DNA of 64,000 nt from a virus: positions 1 through 64,000 of IMG/VR virus record IMGVR_UViG_3300042509_001467; one strand, written 5' to 3'. This document shows positions 10,494 through 17,340 of the stretch, piece by piece (the stretch's first letter is position 1; every line of letters begins with the position of its first letter). A program made the position numbers and the translations under genes. Below the pieces are notes generated by a model. The model was given only the letters and a program-made list of their open reading frames with translations, made no database searches and was not told the origin of the DNA.

Positions 10494-10807
10494 ATAATAG
10501 CCTTGGCTCCTCTATACGCAATCAATTAAAGCCGTCAACACTTACTTCGGTCACTGCTGACGGGGCGGCTATTAACGGACCATGTAGGCTTATCACCGTG
10601 GTTATTTCAGCCTCTGCTAGCGGATCGGTAGTTCTGTACGACAATACCGCCGCGTCTGGCACTAACCTATTTGGAACGCTTGCTATTTCTGGGGCGGGGA
10701 CAACAACCGTATCTATTCCTAACGGTGGCACGGTGGTTGCTAACGGGGTTTACGTTGACGTAACAGGTTCCATTACGAGCGTAACACTTGGCACGAGGGC
10801 ATTGTAA
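10487..10807 (+). CDS. Small fibre protein, homologous to C-terminal half of the 49,257 protein
   Basis: 106 residues with a TTG start overlapping the preceding stop region. The stretch TADGAAINGPCRLITV ... LYDNTAASGTNLFGT matches TADGAMATGACRLMSV ... LYDNTAASGTNILGT in phage B's 49,257 product, so the two are clear homologues. The LYDNTAASGTN motif and the repeated short beta strands suggest a compact beta domain of a tail fibre or head decoration. The stop is directly followed by the deacetylase gene, so the genes are probably co-translated. Function otherwise unknown. Confidence 0.72.
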   Translation: MLNNSLGSSIRNQLKPSTLTSVTADGAAINGPCRLITVVISASASGSVVLYDNTAASGTNLFGTLAISGAGTTTVSIPNGGTVVANGVYVDVTGSITSVTLGTRAL

Positions 10808-12166
10808 ATGGGTCACTTGCTTCTAAAGTCAACGCCAGCGCAAATCAACGGCTCTAGCGGTCAACGGCTATTTTCCAGTACGACCAACATTACCCAGTCA
10901 TCAGGTTCGATTGATTCTCTTGGCATGGCAACTGTTCCTGACGGCTCTAGCGAGAGTTTGTACTGCATGACCGGGGCGTTAAACGCTACGGCGGGTATTG
11001 ACTGCATTATGTCATCTGCCACACGTACAGGGCGGCTTGCGCTTATGGTGTACCTTGATGACTTCCTAGATAGTGGCAACGCTCCCAATACTGCGGCATC
11101 AAACTTTCATCAAGTTCAGGCTACGATTATTATAAGCACGGGCGCGGCGGCTACTTCAAGCTACAAGCACGTCGTAATGTTAAAGCGTGGCTGGAACCAC
11201 GTTATTCTTTCTCGACCTCACCGTGACGCGCCTACTCGTAATGGATCGGCTACGATTGCTCCAACAGTGGGAGGGGTTGGTTGCCATGCCCATATTAACG
11301 GTGACGCGGCTGTATTTACGTCTTCAATGTATGACGCGGCAATAACCCGTATTCGCATCCAAGTCCCTGGAATGGGGGCAACGATTAAAACAAGGGTATT
11401 TATCAAAGAGATTGTAGACAACGCACGTTACGATTCTCGGACGTGCTTTATCTTTGATGATGGCTACGCATCTACTTACAATACAGCGTTCCCAATCATG
11501 CGAGATTTAGGGCTGGTTGGGGTTGTGCCTGTTGTATCAGAGTTTGTAGGCGATGCGGGGTATATGACATGGGCGCAGCTTAGAGAGCTTCGTGATGCTG
11601 GCTGGGATATTGTGAACCACTCAAAGAGTCACCTTTCAGCGGCTACAATGGCAGGATATACGTATGAGCAATGTTTAGAAGAGATTGAAACTTGCCGTAG
11701 TGCAATCATTGCGGAGGGTTGCAACGTAAATAACTCGGCAGATTACTACGTGGCTCCGTTCGGTGGCTTTCAGCGCATGGACGCGGTAAATTACCGCCTT
11801 GCTTTAGAAGATGCAGACGTGTACGCATCGTTTGGTACAACTAACCGTTGCACCGGACCGCATCTTCTGGACAACCACTATATCCCGCGCATGGATTTCA
11901 ATACCACAAACACTGTTGTTGGGTATGGCATTGCGGAATTATTGAGGCAATATGAATCGGCGGTGCGATGTGGCGCGTCCCCTATGTTAATGTTGCACGA
12001 TGTTCTTGATTCAGTCCCGACACCGGATAGCGTGAAACTTTTGACGAGCGAGTTTAGGCAACTATGCGAAGTAGCGTTTAGGCTCCAGCAGTCAGGGTTT
12101 ACAAGGGTATGTGGGGTGACAAGTGCTATTCCTGCAATGTTAACGACAACGCGAGGCATGGCATAA
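10808..12166 (+). CDS. Virion-associated NodB-type polysaccharide deacetylase
   Basis: 452 residues. An N-terminal beta-rich domain (about 1-205) probably attaches to the tail, followed by a NodB/CE4 domain: metal-binding FDDG at about 216-219, HSKSH at about 271-275, the APFG motif standing for the usual RxPY, and MLHD near 396-399. CE4 enzymes remove N- or O-acetyl groups from peptidoglycan, chitin-like or capsule sugars. Absence of a signal peptide fits a structural enzyme assembled in the cytoplasm. It heads a three-gene block with a phosphoesterase and a beta-helix protein that recurs in phage B. Deacetylation of the host surface as a receptor-processing step is inferred. Confidence 0.88.
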   Translation: MGHLLLKSTPAQINGSSGQRLFSSTTNITQSSGSIDSLGMATVPDGSSESLYCMTGALNATAGIDCIMSSATRTGRLALMVYLDDFLDSGNAPNTAASNFHQVQATIIISTGAAATSSYKHVVMLKRGWNHVILSRPHRDAPTRNGSATIAPTVGGVGCHAHINGDAAVFTSSMYDAAITRIRIQVPGMGATIKTRVFIKEIVDNARYDSRTCFIFDDGYASTYNTAFPIMRDLGLVGVVPVVSEFVGDAGYMTWAQLRELRDAGWDIVNHSKSHLSAATMAGYTYEQCLEEIETCRSAIIAEGCNVNNSADYYVAPFGGFQRMDAVNYRLALEDADVYASFGTTNRCTGPHLLDNHYIPRMDFNTTNTVVGYGIAELLRQYESAVRCGASPMLMLHDVLDSVPTPDSVKLLTSEFRQLCEVAFRLQQSGFTRVCGVTSAIPAMLTTTRGMA

Positions 12167-12174
12167 GGTGAACC

Positions 12175-13002
12175 ATGAAAGGAATGTTCTGGGAAGACGG
12201 CATACTGAGAATCTCATTTGTAACCGATGAGCATTTTCCTGTTCAGAGTGACGAAGCTATTGAGTGGCGGTTTGAGCAAATCGAACAGTTCAAGCCGCAC
12301 ATTGTTTGGTTTGGTGGAGACGTTTACGACGGTGAGGCGTGGAGCCGTTGGGATCAAAAGAATTGGTCGCAATACGAAGAGTACGTCAAAACCGCCGAAT
12401 ACTTCCAGCGGTACAACGACATGGACTTCATTAAAAAGAAAGTCTGGATGTACGGCAACCACGAACACAATAGGACGCAACCGGGACGCCTTAAAAAGTC
12501 TCAGCTAGAGCTTCTTGATTGGGAGTCGTTCGCTCCACCAGGTAAGTTAGCACTAAGGGATGTCGTTCAGGATTGGCGCATTATTAAGGATTATGGGTCT
12601 GATGTTTATAGAAGCATCGGACCCATTGCCTTTACGCATGGCACACGGCTAGGATTAAAAGCTGCTGAGGGCGAAGCTGATTACTTTGCTCCACACATGG
12701 GGCTATGTTTATCGGGGCATACGCACAAGCCCGTACCCGTCACTAGGGCAATGCGAAGCGGCGGCGTTCCTGCTGATTACTGGTTTGCAAACGCTGGTAC
12801 GGCAATGTGTCCCAAACTTGCTGACTACATGGGCAGGGCTAACCGTCAAGGCTGGGGTTGCGGCATCGTAAACATCGAAGTCCATTCCAAGGACGCCACG
12901 CTTTACAGTGAAGGTCGCAAAGTGTTTAGGACAAAGATTTGGGAAGCTGAAACTAAGATCAGGGGCATTTACCGGGACGTGATCCACGGAAGGGTATCAT
13001 GA
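12175..13002 (+). CDS. Calcineurin-like metallophosphoesterase in tail module
   Basis: 275 residues with all usual motifs of the family in order: TDEH (D18, H20), GGDVYDG (D49), YGNHE (N95, H96), a later THG and SGHTHKP. These bind two metal ions and hydrolyse phosphoesters. It lies 8 bases after the deacetylase and overlaps the beta-helix gene by ATGA, so the three are coupled. Placement among tail genes rather than replication genes suggests a surface substrate (phosphodiester in teichoic acid or capsule) or a DNA-handling role; the sequence does not decide. The phage B relative (51,320) has lost the first Asp. Confidence 0.85.
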   Translation: MKGMFWEDGILRISFVTDEHFPVQSDEAIEWRFEQIEQFKPHIVWFGGDVYDGEAWSRWDQKNWSQYEEYVKTAEYFQRYNDMDFIKKKVWMYGNHEHNRTQPGRLKKSQLELLDWESFAPPGKLALRDVVQDWRIIKDYGSDVYRSIGPIAFTHGTRLGLKAAEGEADYFAPHMGLCLSGHTHKPVPVTRAMRSGGVPADYWFANAGTAMCPKLADYMGRANRQGWGCGIVNIEVHSKDATLYSEGRKVFRTKIWEAETKIRGIYRDVIHGRVS

Positions 13003-13733
13003 AAACAATGAAAACAATTACCGTAAGAGAAGCCAACAACCGCATCGCTCGGTATCGCGGCTTTCTAGGCTTAGAGATACCCGAGCTAATTGTACCGACG
13101 CCTGATCCTGTAGGTTGGTCTGACAAAGAGATTCTAGTGCCGTGTGGCTTTACAGGGTCGCTCTTCTTCCAGTCCGAGGGCGTCAACGCTTCCATCGGAT
13201 CATCCAAGCGAAAGAAGCATAAGAAGGACGAGGAAAAGAACGCTTACCTTGACGGGTTGAACCTTGAGGTGGTCATGGAGCGCGGTATGGTCTTTGCTCA
13301 GAACGTCGCTCATTCCTTCTTTGACATCACGGTTCGCGGGTGCGAGGAAATAGGCACGGGAATCAAGCTACAAGATTGCCAGAGTTTGGCTCTGTGCGGG
13401 TCGCTGACGAACATCGGCATCCAAGACCCATACAAGACAGGGCAAGGGTACGGTGTGATCGTACAGGACTGCGAGGCTTGCATCATCCACGACGTAGAGG
13501 TTCGGGGCGCAAGGTACGGCGTCTCCTTTACGGGTAGCGGTGAGGCAAACACGGCGGTGAATATCTTTGGTGATGTTCTGGTTGCGCTCGTTGATTTTCA
13601 TTCTGGCAAGCACCTACGCCCCTTCGTTGCTGGGGTGGCTACGATCAAAGACGGCAACGAGACGTTCGGCGGTGGTTCGGTGGAGGGGCAATTCTACGGG
13701 GTTGAGGAATTGCGGCGGGTTGAGAAGGTTTAA
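12999..13733 (+). CDS. Beta-helix-like tail protein
   Basis: 244 residues. The middle carries successive short strands with Asn, Cys and Gly turns (KLQDCQSLALCG ... IVQDCEACIIHDVEVRGA), the pattern of parallel beta-helix proteins that bind or cut polysaccharide. A basic patch SSKRKKHKKDEEKN lies near residue 70. Start chosen at the ATGA overlap with the phosphoesterase stop, as in the phage B copy (52,105), to which it is nearly identical over its full length. It is the last gene of the late operon. Catalytic activity is not evident; a tailspike-like part or adhesin is the best guess. Confidence 0.72.
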   Translation: MKTMKTITVREANNRIARYRGFLGLEIPELIVPTPDPVGWSDKEILVPCGFTGSLFFQSEGVNASIGSSKRKKHKKDEEKNAYLDGLNLEVVMERGMVFAQNVAHSFFDITVRGCEEIGTGIKLQDCQSLALCGSLTNIGIQDPYKTGQGYGVIVQDCEACIIHDVEVRGARYGVSFTGSGEANTAVNIFGDVLVALVDFHSGKHLRPFVAGVATIKDGNETFGGGSVEGQFYGVEELRRVEKV

Positions 13734-13926
13734 CGCTAAACCATTTTCCCGATGTCGGCAATATGGTCAAGATGTACGGAAGGTGACCGCAAAACGTCCT
13801 TCTATCGTACAATGTAGTTATTCCCCGGATCATGCTATCCTGGCGCAAGTCAGTGACCATGCCGGGGTTCTTAGTGTCGCGGCTCAATCGCCTCAGCATT
13901 TGAGGCGAATCGCGGGGTTAATCGCC
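13734..13926. other. Convergent intergenic region between late (+) and early (-) operons
   Basis: No gene seen. It holds a long imperfect stem (CCCCGGATCATG ... CATGCCGGGG), two direct copies of AATCGCCTCAG and one inverted copy. The equivalent gap in phage B (52,831-52,940) keeps the GGCTCAATCGCCTCAG element. Confidence 0.6.
13888..13908. terminator. Hairpin between converging operons
   Basis: TCGCCTCA pairs with TGAGGCGA around a GCATT loop (8 bp). There is no clear T tract on either strand, so it may stop both transcripts only weakly or through Rho. Confidence 0.45.
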
Positions 13927-14508
13927 TCAGTAAAGTTGTTTTTCCCAACGTATCTTTGGGGCTTTAGATTGTGTTTCAGCGCGAACTCTGCCGTTTACAT
14001 TCCAATCCACCATAGTAGACGCAACGTTGCATGGCGTCCACCCGCTTGCTTTATAAATTGTCCCATGGTGAGCAACGGTGTCTTGGTAACTTATGACTCG
14101 CGCTAACTCAGGGAATTTCTTTTTAATGTCACGAATCATCCACGCGATCATGTTGCTTGCCGTATTTTTTGGAGCTTCTGGTGAGATAGCCATGCGCCTA
14201 AGCTCCAGCATCAAATGACCATCCGAAAATCGGTTTGCGGCAACTGGATCAGTCCATATCGCACACGCTAAATATCGGTTTGAATATTCCGCAACGTAGC
14301 AAACCTTGCGTCGGTTCCGATCTATGTTTCCCCTCACTACGTTTGGCAATAAACTATGCCAGTGTTTGTTTAGCTGAATAGCTGTAACGACATCTATTTC
14401 ACTGTAATTAAATTGGAGCGGCGAGATCGGAATTGCACCGTCCCCTTCCGTTTGGAATAACGGATGTGCTACTGGAACACCCTCACCGCTTATGTATGGG
14501 TAACTCAT
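13927..14508 (-). CDS. mom: Mom-like DNA adenine modification protein (GNAT-like fold)
   Basis: 193 residues from the inner ATG (MSYPYIS), preferred because the 13 upstream codons (from 14,547) are nucleotide sequence shared with an unrelated gene in phage B. The core LELRRMAISPEAPKNTASN ... ISYQDTVAHHGTIYKASGW is typical of the Mu Mom family: an R-(M/L)-A-(I/V)-P strand, PKNTAS, and a D-T...HxGTIYxAxxW end. Mu Mom turns adenine in DNA into N6-acetamido-adenine, protecting phage DNA from many restriction enzymes. It lies right after the cytosine methyltransferase locus, so the two form a DNA-modification cassette. Phage B has an unrelated gene in this slot. Family assignment is good; the chemistry here is inferred. 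Confidence 0.75.
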   Translation of the reverse strand: MSYPYISGEGVPVAHPLFQTEGDGAIPISPLQFNYSEIDVVTAIQLNKHWHSLLPNVVRGNIDRNRRKVCYVAEYSNRYLACAIWTDPVAANRFSDGHLMLELRRMAISPEAPKNTASNMIAWMIRDIKKKFPELARVISYQDTVAHHGTIYKASGWTPCNVASTMVDWNVNGRVRAETQSKAPKIRWEKQLY

Positions 14509-14643
14509 CGTTCTTTTTCTCTCGTCGGTCGTGGGGCGATTGCCCATGTCAAATGTCCACCTGTGGGGGTGGGTTGGTTAAATCTGCTATGGCTTGGAGG
14601 ATGGGGTAGACCTGTTGAGGGCAGACGGCGTTACCTAGGGCTT

Positions 14644-15441
14644 TCAGTCGATTTCTAGCCACTCGTCTGGAAAGCCCATCATCCTGGAGACAAACAACGG
14701 GTTTAACGTCCCACGTTCTCCAGTCTCCGCCTTGTACTGGTGCATATCCGTTGGCAACTGCCCCTCTCGTCCCTGACCTTTCCAATCCCTTGCTTTTGGT
14801 GTTCCGAGCATCATCGTCCTGGCTAGTCCCACCGTCCCGCTGGCTCCCGATGGGGTTGTCTTGCGGATGTTCCCCGACGCTTTCACGCTGTACTGATCGT
14901 TCTCCCCGAAGATCGCTCCCGTTGTCCCGTCGCTGGCTGTCGGGGTTGGTAGCAAGCACTCCCGAGCAATCACCGTCTCTAGGTTTGGAAAGTGGTTGGG
15001 GTTCGGATTCAATCCTGCTGACATTGCCGAGTTCGCCCTCGGCGTAGGCAACGATGAAGACTCGGTTCCGTCTATGCACCGCTCCAACATCGGAAGCTCC
15101 GTACATAGTCCATCCCACGCGATACCCGATTTGCTCCAGATCATTGAGTATCCTTCCAAAGAATCGTCCAGATTCAGAGCTAAACAGTCCTGGAACGTTT
15201 TCTCCCAAGAAGAATCGGGGAGTCGCCTCGCTGAGTATTCGGACGACCTCACTCCAGAGATCACGCTCGTCACCAGACGCCTTGCGTGATCCCGCAAGGC
15301 TGTGGGGCTGGCACGGCTCACGGGAAGCCCGCGCTGACCAAATCTATCTTGGTCGGGCTGGCTTCCGCTTGTGGCACCTCCTGAACCTTGCTTAAATAAG
15401 TCTCTCTGTGAATCTCGTGATGGCATTTTTGGCATACCCAT
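14644..15441 (-). CDS. Out-of-frame ORF inside the methyltransferase gene (LPTPTASD type)
   Basis: 265 residues, open across the methyltransferase C-terminal half in another frame of the same strand. It carries CLLPTPTASDG, RDWKGQGREGQLP, and LNPLFVSRMMGFPDEW near the end, a motif set I recall from many phage proteins found with Dcm genes. The same bases read in the methyltransferase frame give ATNPDSQRRDNG. Phage B has the matching ORF (53,349) whose stop also lies 95 bases before the methyltransferase end. Unlike the methyltransferase frame, this frame has no lesion in A. Function unknown; it may be a real overprinted gene or a by-product of composition. Confidence 0.5.
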   Translation of the reverse strand: MGMPKMPSRDSQRDLFKQGSGGATSGSQPDQDRFGQRGLPVSRASPTALRDHARRLVTSVISGVRSSEYSARRLPDSSWEKTFQDCLALNLDDSLEGYSMIWSKSGIAWDGLCTELPMLERCIDGTESSSLPTPRANSAMSAGLNPNPNHFPNLETVIARECLLPTPTASDGTTGAIFGENDQYSVKASGNIRKTTPSGASGTVGLARTMMLGTPKARDWKGQGREGQLPTDMHQYKAETGERGTLNPLFVSRMMGFPDEWLEID

Positions 15442-15845
15442 ATTACATCTAGCGGTTTGTCATAGTCGTAGTGGTGACCTTGTATTGCGGTTCGTCCGTC
15501 CTTAAACGGCTTTGGCTTTTGTTGGCATCGTTGGCAAGTGTCAGGTCTAACAAGGTCGCCCTTAATTAAAGCCTTCTCCATCTTGTTCTGCGCGGCGTCC
15601 TTTGCTTCTGAGCCACCTCGATAGAAAACGTTATCTTCTCCGTACCTTATCCGTGGCTCAAACTGAGTACCGCGTAACTTCAATATCTGGTGCATTGCTT
15701 GCCTGGTGATTCCGTACTCTTTGGCTACCGCGTCAATGGACTTTAGTTCTGCATATCTAGCCGGGGCGTTGTCATACTTTGGATTCATTTTCATATCTTC
15801 GTATTCCTCCCATCTATTATGCCATATATTGGCAAGGTGAAGCAC
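15318..15845 (-). CDS. HNH homing-endonuclease-like domain inserted in the methyltransferase gene
   Basis: 175 residues from a GTG, but the frame is open further upstream into methyltransferase motif codons, so it reads as an in-frame insert between FDGT and KIDLVSAGFP. It has an HTH-like part (IDAVAKEYGITRQAMHQIL), then CQRCQQK ... QGHHYDYDKPLDVIWVCQKCHHEIH: two CxxC pairs, the HH of the HNH core and the final HxxxH. This is the common phage HNH family that follows KGxLVRPDxCxxC. No intein splice residues (Cys/Ser first, His-Asn last) are evident at the edges, and there is too little flanking sequence for a group I intron. It stops seven bases short of restoring the host gene frame. Confidence 0.75.
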   Translation of the reverse strand: MLHLANIWHNRWEEYEDMKMNPKYDNAPARYAELKSIDAVAKEYGITRQAMHQILKLRGTQFEPRIRYGEDNVFYRGGSEAKDAAQNKMEKALIKGDLVRPDTCQRCQQKPKPFKDGRTAIQGHHYDYDKPLDVIWVCQKCHHEIHRETYLSKVQEVPQAEASPTKIDLVSAGFP

Positions 15846-16028
15846 CGTGCCATCAAATGTTGTAACGTCATCATGTATCGGTACGCCTGGAAAGTTCTTT
15901 GCTAAGACGCGCTGACAGTATTCATCGCGCTCTACAAGCTGGATCGTTGTAAATCCCGCCCAGTAAGCTGCTAAATCAATACCTCCAACTAAATGCCTGA
16001 GAATAAACTTAGGTGCGTTAAAGTTTTC

Positions 16029-16103
16029 TCAGGCATTGGCAATCACCTCCTTTTGAATTTGAAGCCCGTTAAATCCTCGTAAATCTGCGGTGCTGAATTG
16101 CAT
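16029..16103 (-). CDS. 24-residue peptide upstream of the methyltransferase, short form of the B gene
   Basis: Begins MQFSTADLRGFN, identical to the start of the 71-residue product at 53,979 in phage B, then diverges and stops inside the methyltransferase start region. Its end carries the AAGGAGGTG ribosome site of the next gene. Probably a truncated remnant or a translational coupler; no function known. Confidence 0.5.
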   Translation of the reverse strand: MQFSTADLRGFNGLQIQKEVIANA

Positions 16104-16106
16104 GAG

Positions 16107-16334
16107 TTAGGCTGATTCCTCCTTTGACTTGTCCTTCGATGCGTCGTAGTAGGCTACAAAGCAATCACTCTTTCGGTTAGGTCGCTTGAATATGACCATC
16201 CCATCAGCGTAAATCGCAACGCCAGACATAGGGTTTTCTTTTGGAGTGATTCGGTTCTTTCCGTACCACATCCCAATACGAGAGAGTGCGTAATCTGCCG
16301 ATACCTTATCCCGAACGTCAACGGTGATCTTCAT
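16107..16334 (-). CDS. Conserved small protein (75 aa), A copy
   Basis: MKITVDVRD start and a near-invariant end RKSDCFVAYYDASKDKSKEESA shared with the 54,198 product; the middle differs (YALSRIGMWYGKN against IALTRIGKWYMDH). Overlaps the upstream gene by ATGA. Family not recognised; conservation in both phages supports a real gene. Confidence 0.75.
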   Translation of the reverse strand: MKITVDVRDKVSADYALSRIGMWYGKNRITPKENPMSGVAIYADGMVIFKRPNRKSDCFVAYYDASKDKSKEESA

Positions 16335-16543
16335 TCCTTCTCTCCTTGCGCCGCGCCCCAGGATTCGGCGGCTTCTCTCGTCGGGTGGACGTTATTCTCC
16401 CAGTAGTTGTAAACGTCGTGAATATCGGCCTTCCAAACCCTGCTTGCGACTCCAGGCTTGAATAACTTTACGAATAGCCACACTTTAGGCTGATACCAAT
16501 AAAAGTAGGTATCGCCGTCCTTTGGCTTCCATTGATCTTTCAT
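16331..16543 (-). CDS. Small protein of unknown function (70 aa)
   Basis: Start placed at 16,543 (MKDQWKPKDGDTYFYW), at the ATGA overlap with the upstream membrane peptide; the longer frame upstream only reads through neighbours. Rich in aromatic residues (YFYWYQPKVWLF). In phage B a different gene (54,422) fills this slot. Family not recognised. Confidence 0.68.
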   Translation of the reverse strand: MKDQWKPKDGDTYFYWYQPKVWLFVKLFKPGVASRVWKADIHDVYNYWENNVHPTREAAESWGAAQGEKE

Positions 16544-16656
16544 CGTGTTAATCCTGCCAACCAAGGGTGGTCGGCGTAAATGGTCAGGAACGCGGCGACT
16601 AGTCCAATGTAAAGGAGTGCCAGCGCGAATTTGCCGGGGCGTGTTAGGTAGGTCAT
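16540..16656 (-). CDS. Small membrane peptide (38 aa), A copy
   Basis: MTYLTRPGKFALALLYIGLV... has one membrane span (about residues 10-29) and a short tail DHPWL. Start chosen at the ATGA overlap with the 16,653 gene rather than upstream codons that overlap that gene. Identical to the B copy (54,877) up to the last five residues. Could be a holin-like, superinfection or assembly factor; nothing decides. Confidence 0.65.
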   Translation of the reverse strand: MTYLTRPGKFALALLYIGLVAAFLTIYADHPWLAGLTR

Positions 16657-17062
16657 TCGGATACCTCTGCTGGCTTTTGGGTCTGGAGCGTCGCAAGGTG
16701 GAATTCTTGGCATATTGCATGGCAACTTTCGCGCAAAGATTCATCCCAGTTAGTCCCAGCGATCATCTGTGAAGGCTTATGACAATCCGGGTCTTGCACT
16801 CGCATGATGTCCTTCTCAACTAAGTCAAGTACTTTCTTTGCGGATTCTTCGGTATCCTCCACAATCCGCGTTGGGTAGCTTTGACGCAAGAATCTAAGGG
16901 CTAGATTCCGGTCGCAAGTTGCAAATTGAAATTCATTTTTCATCGTCTAAAAATTCCTCTGATCCGTTGCCAGATCGTTTGTCGTCGTAGCTCACCGTAG
17001 GCGTTGCCGCCGTAAATGTCCGGGCGGTCGCTCATTCGTGGTCCGTTGTACTTCTTGGCGGC
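16561..17062. repeat. 502-bp block that appears identical to 54,898-55,399
   Basis: Base-by-base reading shows no difference over 502 positions, covering the small membrane peptide, the 96-aa gene and most of the 60-aa gene. Neighbouring DNA differs by far more, so this is a recent exchange or a join point between two related genomes. Confidence 0.9.
16653..16943 (-). CDS. Conserved 96-aa protein, identical in both phages
   Basis: The product (MKNEFQFATCDRNLALRFLR...) appears identical, residue for residue and base for base, to the 54,990 product. It is helical and charged, with two Cys/His-bearing stretches (QDPDCHK, ESCHAICQEF) that could bind a metal. It lies in a tight operon of small genes. 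Family not recognised. Confidence 0.75.
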   Translation of the reverse strand: MKNEFQFATCDRNLALRFLRQSYPTRIVEDTEESAKKVLDLVEKDIMRVQDPDCHKPSQMIAGTNWDESLRESCHAICQEFHLATLQTQKPAEVSE

Positions 17063-17122
17063 TTCAATGGCGTCCTTTGGCTTATGGGCGGCTTTTGCTT
17101 CGGAGAGTGGAAGGTCTTTCAC
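16940..17122 (-). CDS. Small protein (60 aa), A copy
   Basis: Shares AAKKYNGPRMSDRPDIYG and the RRQTIWQRIRGIFRR end with the 55,277 product; only the N-terminal third differs, beginning exactly where the identical 502-bp block ends. The Arg-rich amphipathic tail could bind membrane or nucleic acid. ATGA-type overlaps on both sides. Family not recognised. Confidence 0.7.
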   Translation of the reverse strand: MKDLPLSEAKAAHKPKDAIEAAKKYNGPRMSDRPDIYGGNAYGELRRQTIWQRIRGIFRR

Positions 17123-17340
17123 TTTGCACCTCCCAATTCCCTAGCTAGTGACTGAGCCATTGCAGCCCAAACGAGGTTTTGACTCTTTGCGCCAAATTCA
17201 ACGTGGTCAAACATCTCGGGGGCTACCACTTCTTGGATGATCTGCCCGATCTGCTCGTCCGATGGTTCGCTGATCGCTTCGTCGTCAAGGCGTCCGAGTA
17301 CGGTGCTTTCGAGTTCGGTTGCGGAGTAGGTGCCGATCAT
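17119..17340 (-). CDS. Small acidic protein (73 aa), A copy
   Basis: MIGTYSATELESTVLGRLDD... aligns with the 55,465 product (MIGTYTATELEATIWGKLDE...), including SEPSDEQIG/REPSDAVIG and FDHVEW/FGAK...NLVWAAMA positions. Acidic and helical. It overlaps both neighbours by four bases. No family recognised; conserved order in both phages supports it. Confidence 0.72.
   Translation of the reverse strand: MIGTYSATELESTVLGRLDDEAISEPSDEQIGQIIQEVVAPEMFDHVEFGAKSQNLVWAAMAQSLARELGGAK

Larger units (their letters stand above)
14549..16036 (-). pseudogene. dcm: Cytosine-5 DNA methyltransferase, interrupted (A copy)
   Basis: A good ribosome site (AAGGAGGTG) precedes ATG at 16,036, and the protein begins MPEKTLTHLSLFSGI, the start of motif I. 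Five extra bases (TAGTT) then give an immediate stop. The old frame resumes as GGIDLAAYWAG ... DDVTTFDGT, runs in frame into an HNH domain, returns as KIDLVSAGFP, then seven extra bases break motif IV (PCQPHS). The rest is well kept: GENVPGLF (ENV motif), RRNRVFIVA, and RLKALGNAV (motif X) to the end. The intact relative is at 53,254. From an internal start (15,208) a 219-residue C-terminal piece could be made, but it lacks the catalytic Cys. Judged inactive as a methyltransferase. Confidence 0.82.

Noticed and set aside
13567-14106. 179-codon + strand ORF across the late/early junction
   Set aside because: It runs through the terminator region and antisense to mom, with no protein pattern or ribosome site.
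15318-15845. Intein in the methyltransferase
   Set aside because: No Cys/Ser at the entry and no His-Asn followed by Cys/Ser/Thr at the exit; too short for splicing blocks plus endonuclease.
15318-16036. Group I intron carrying the HNH ORF
   Set aside because: Almost the whole insert is coding and no P, Q, R, S-type core sequence is visible outside it.
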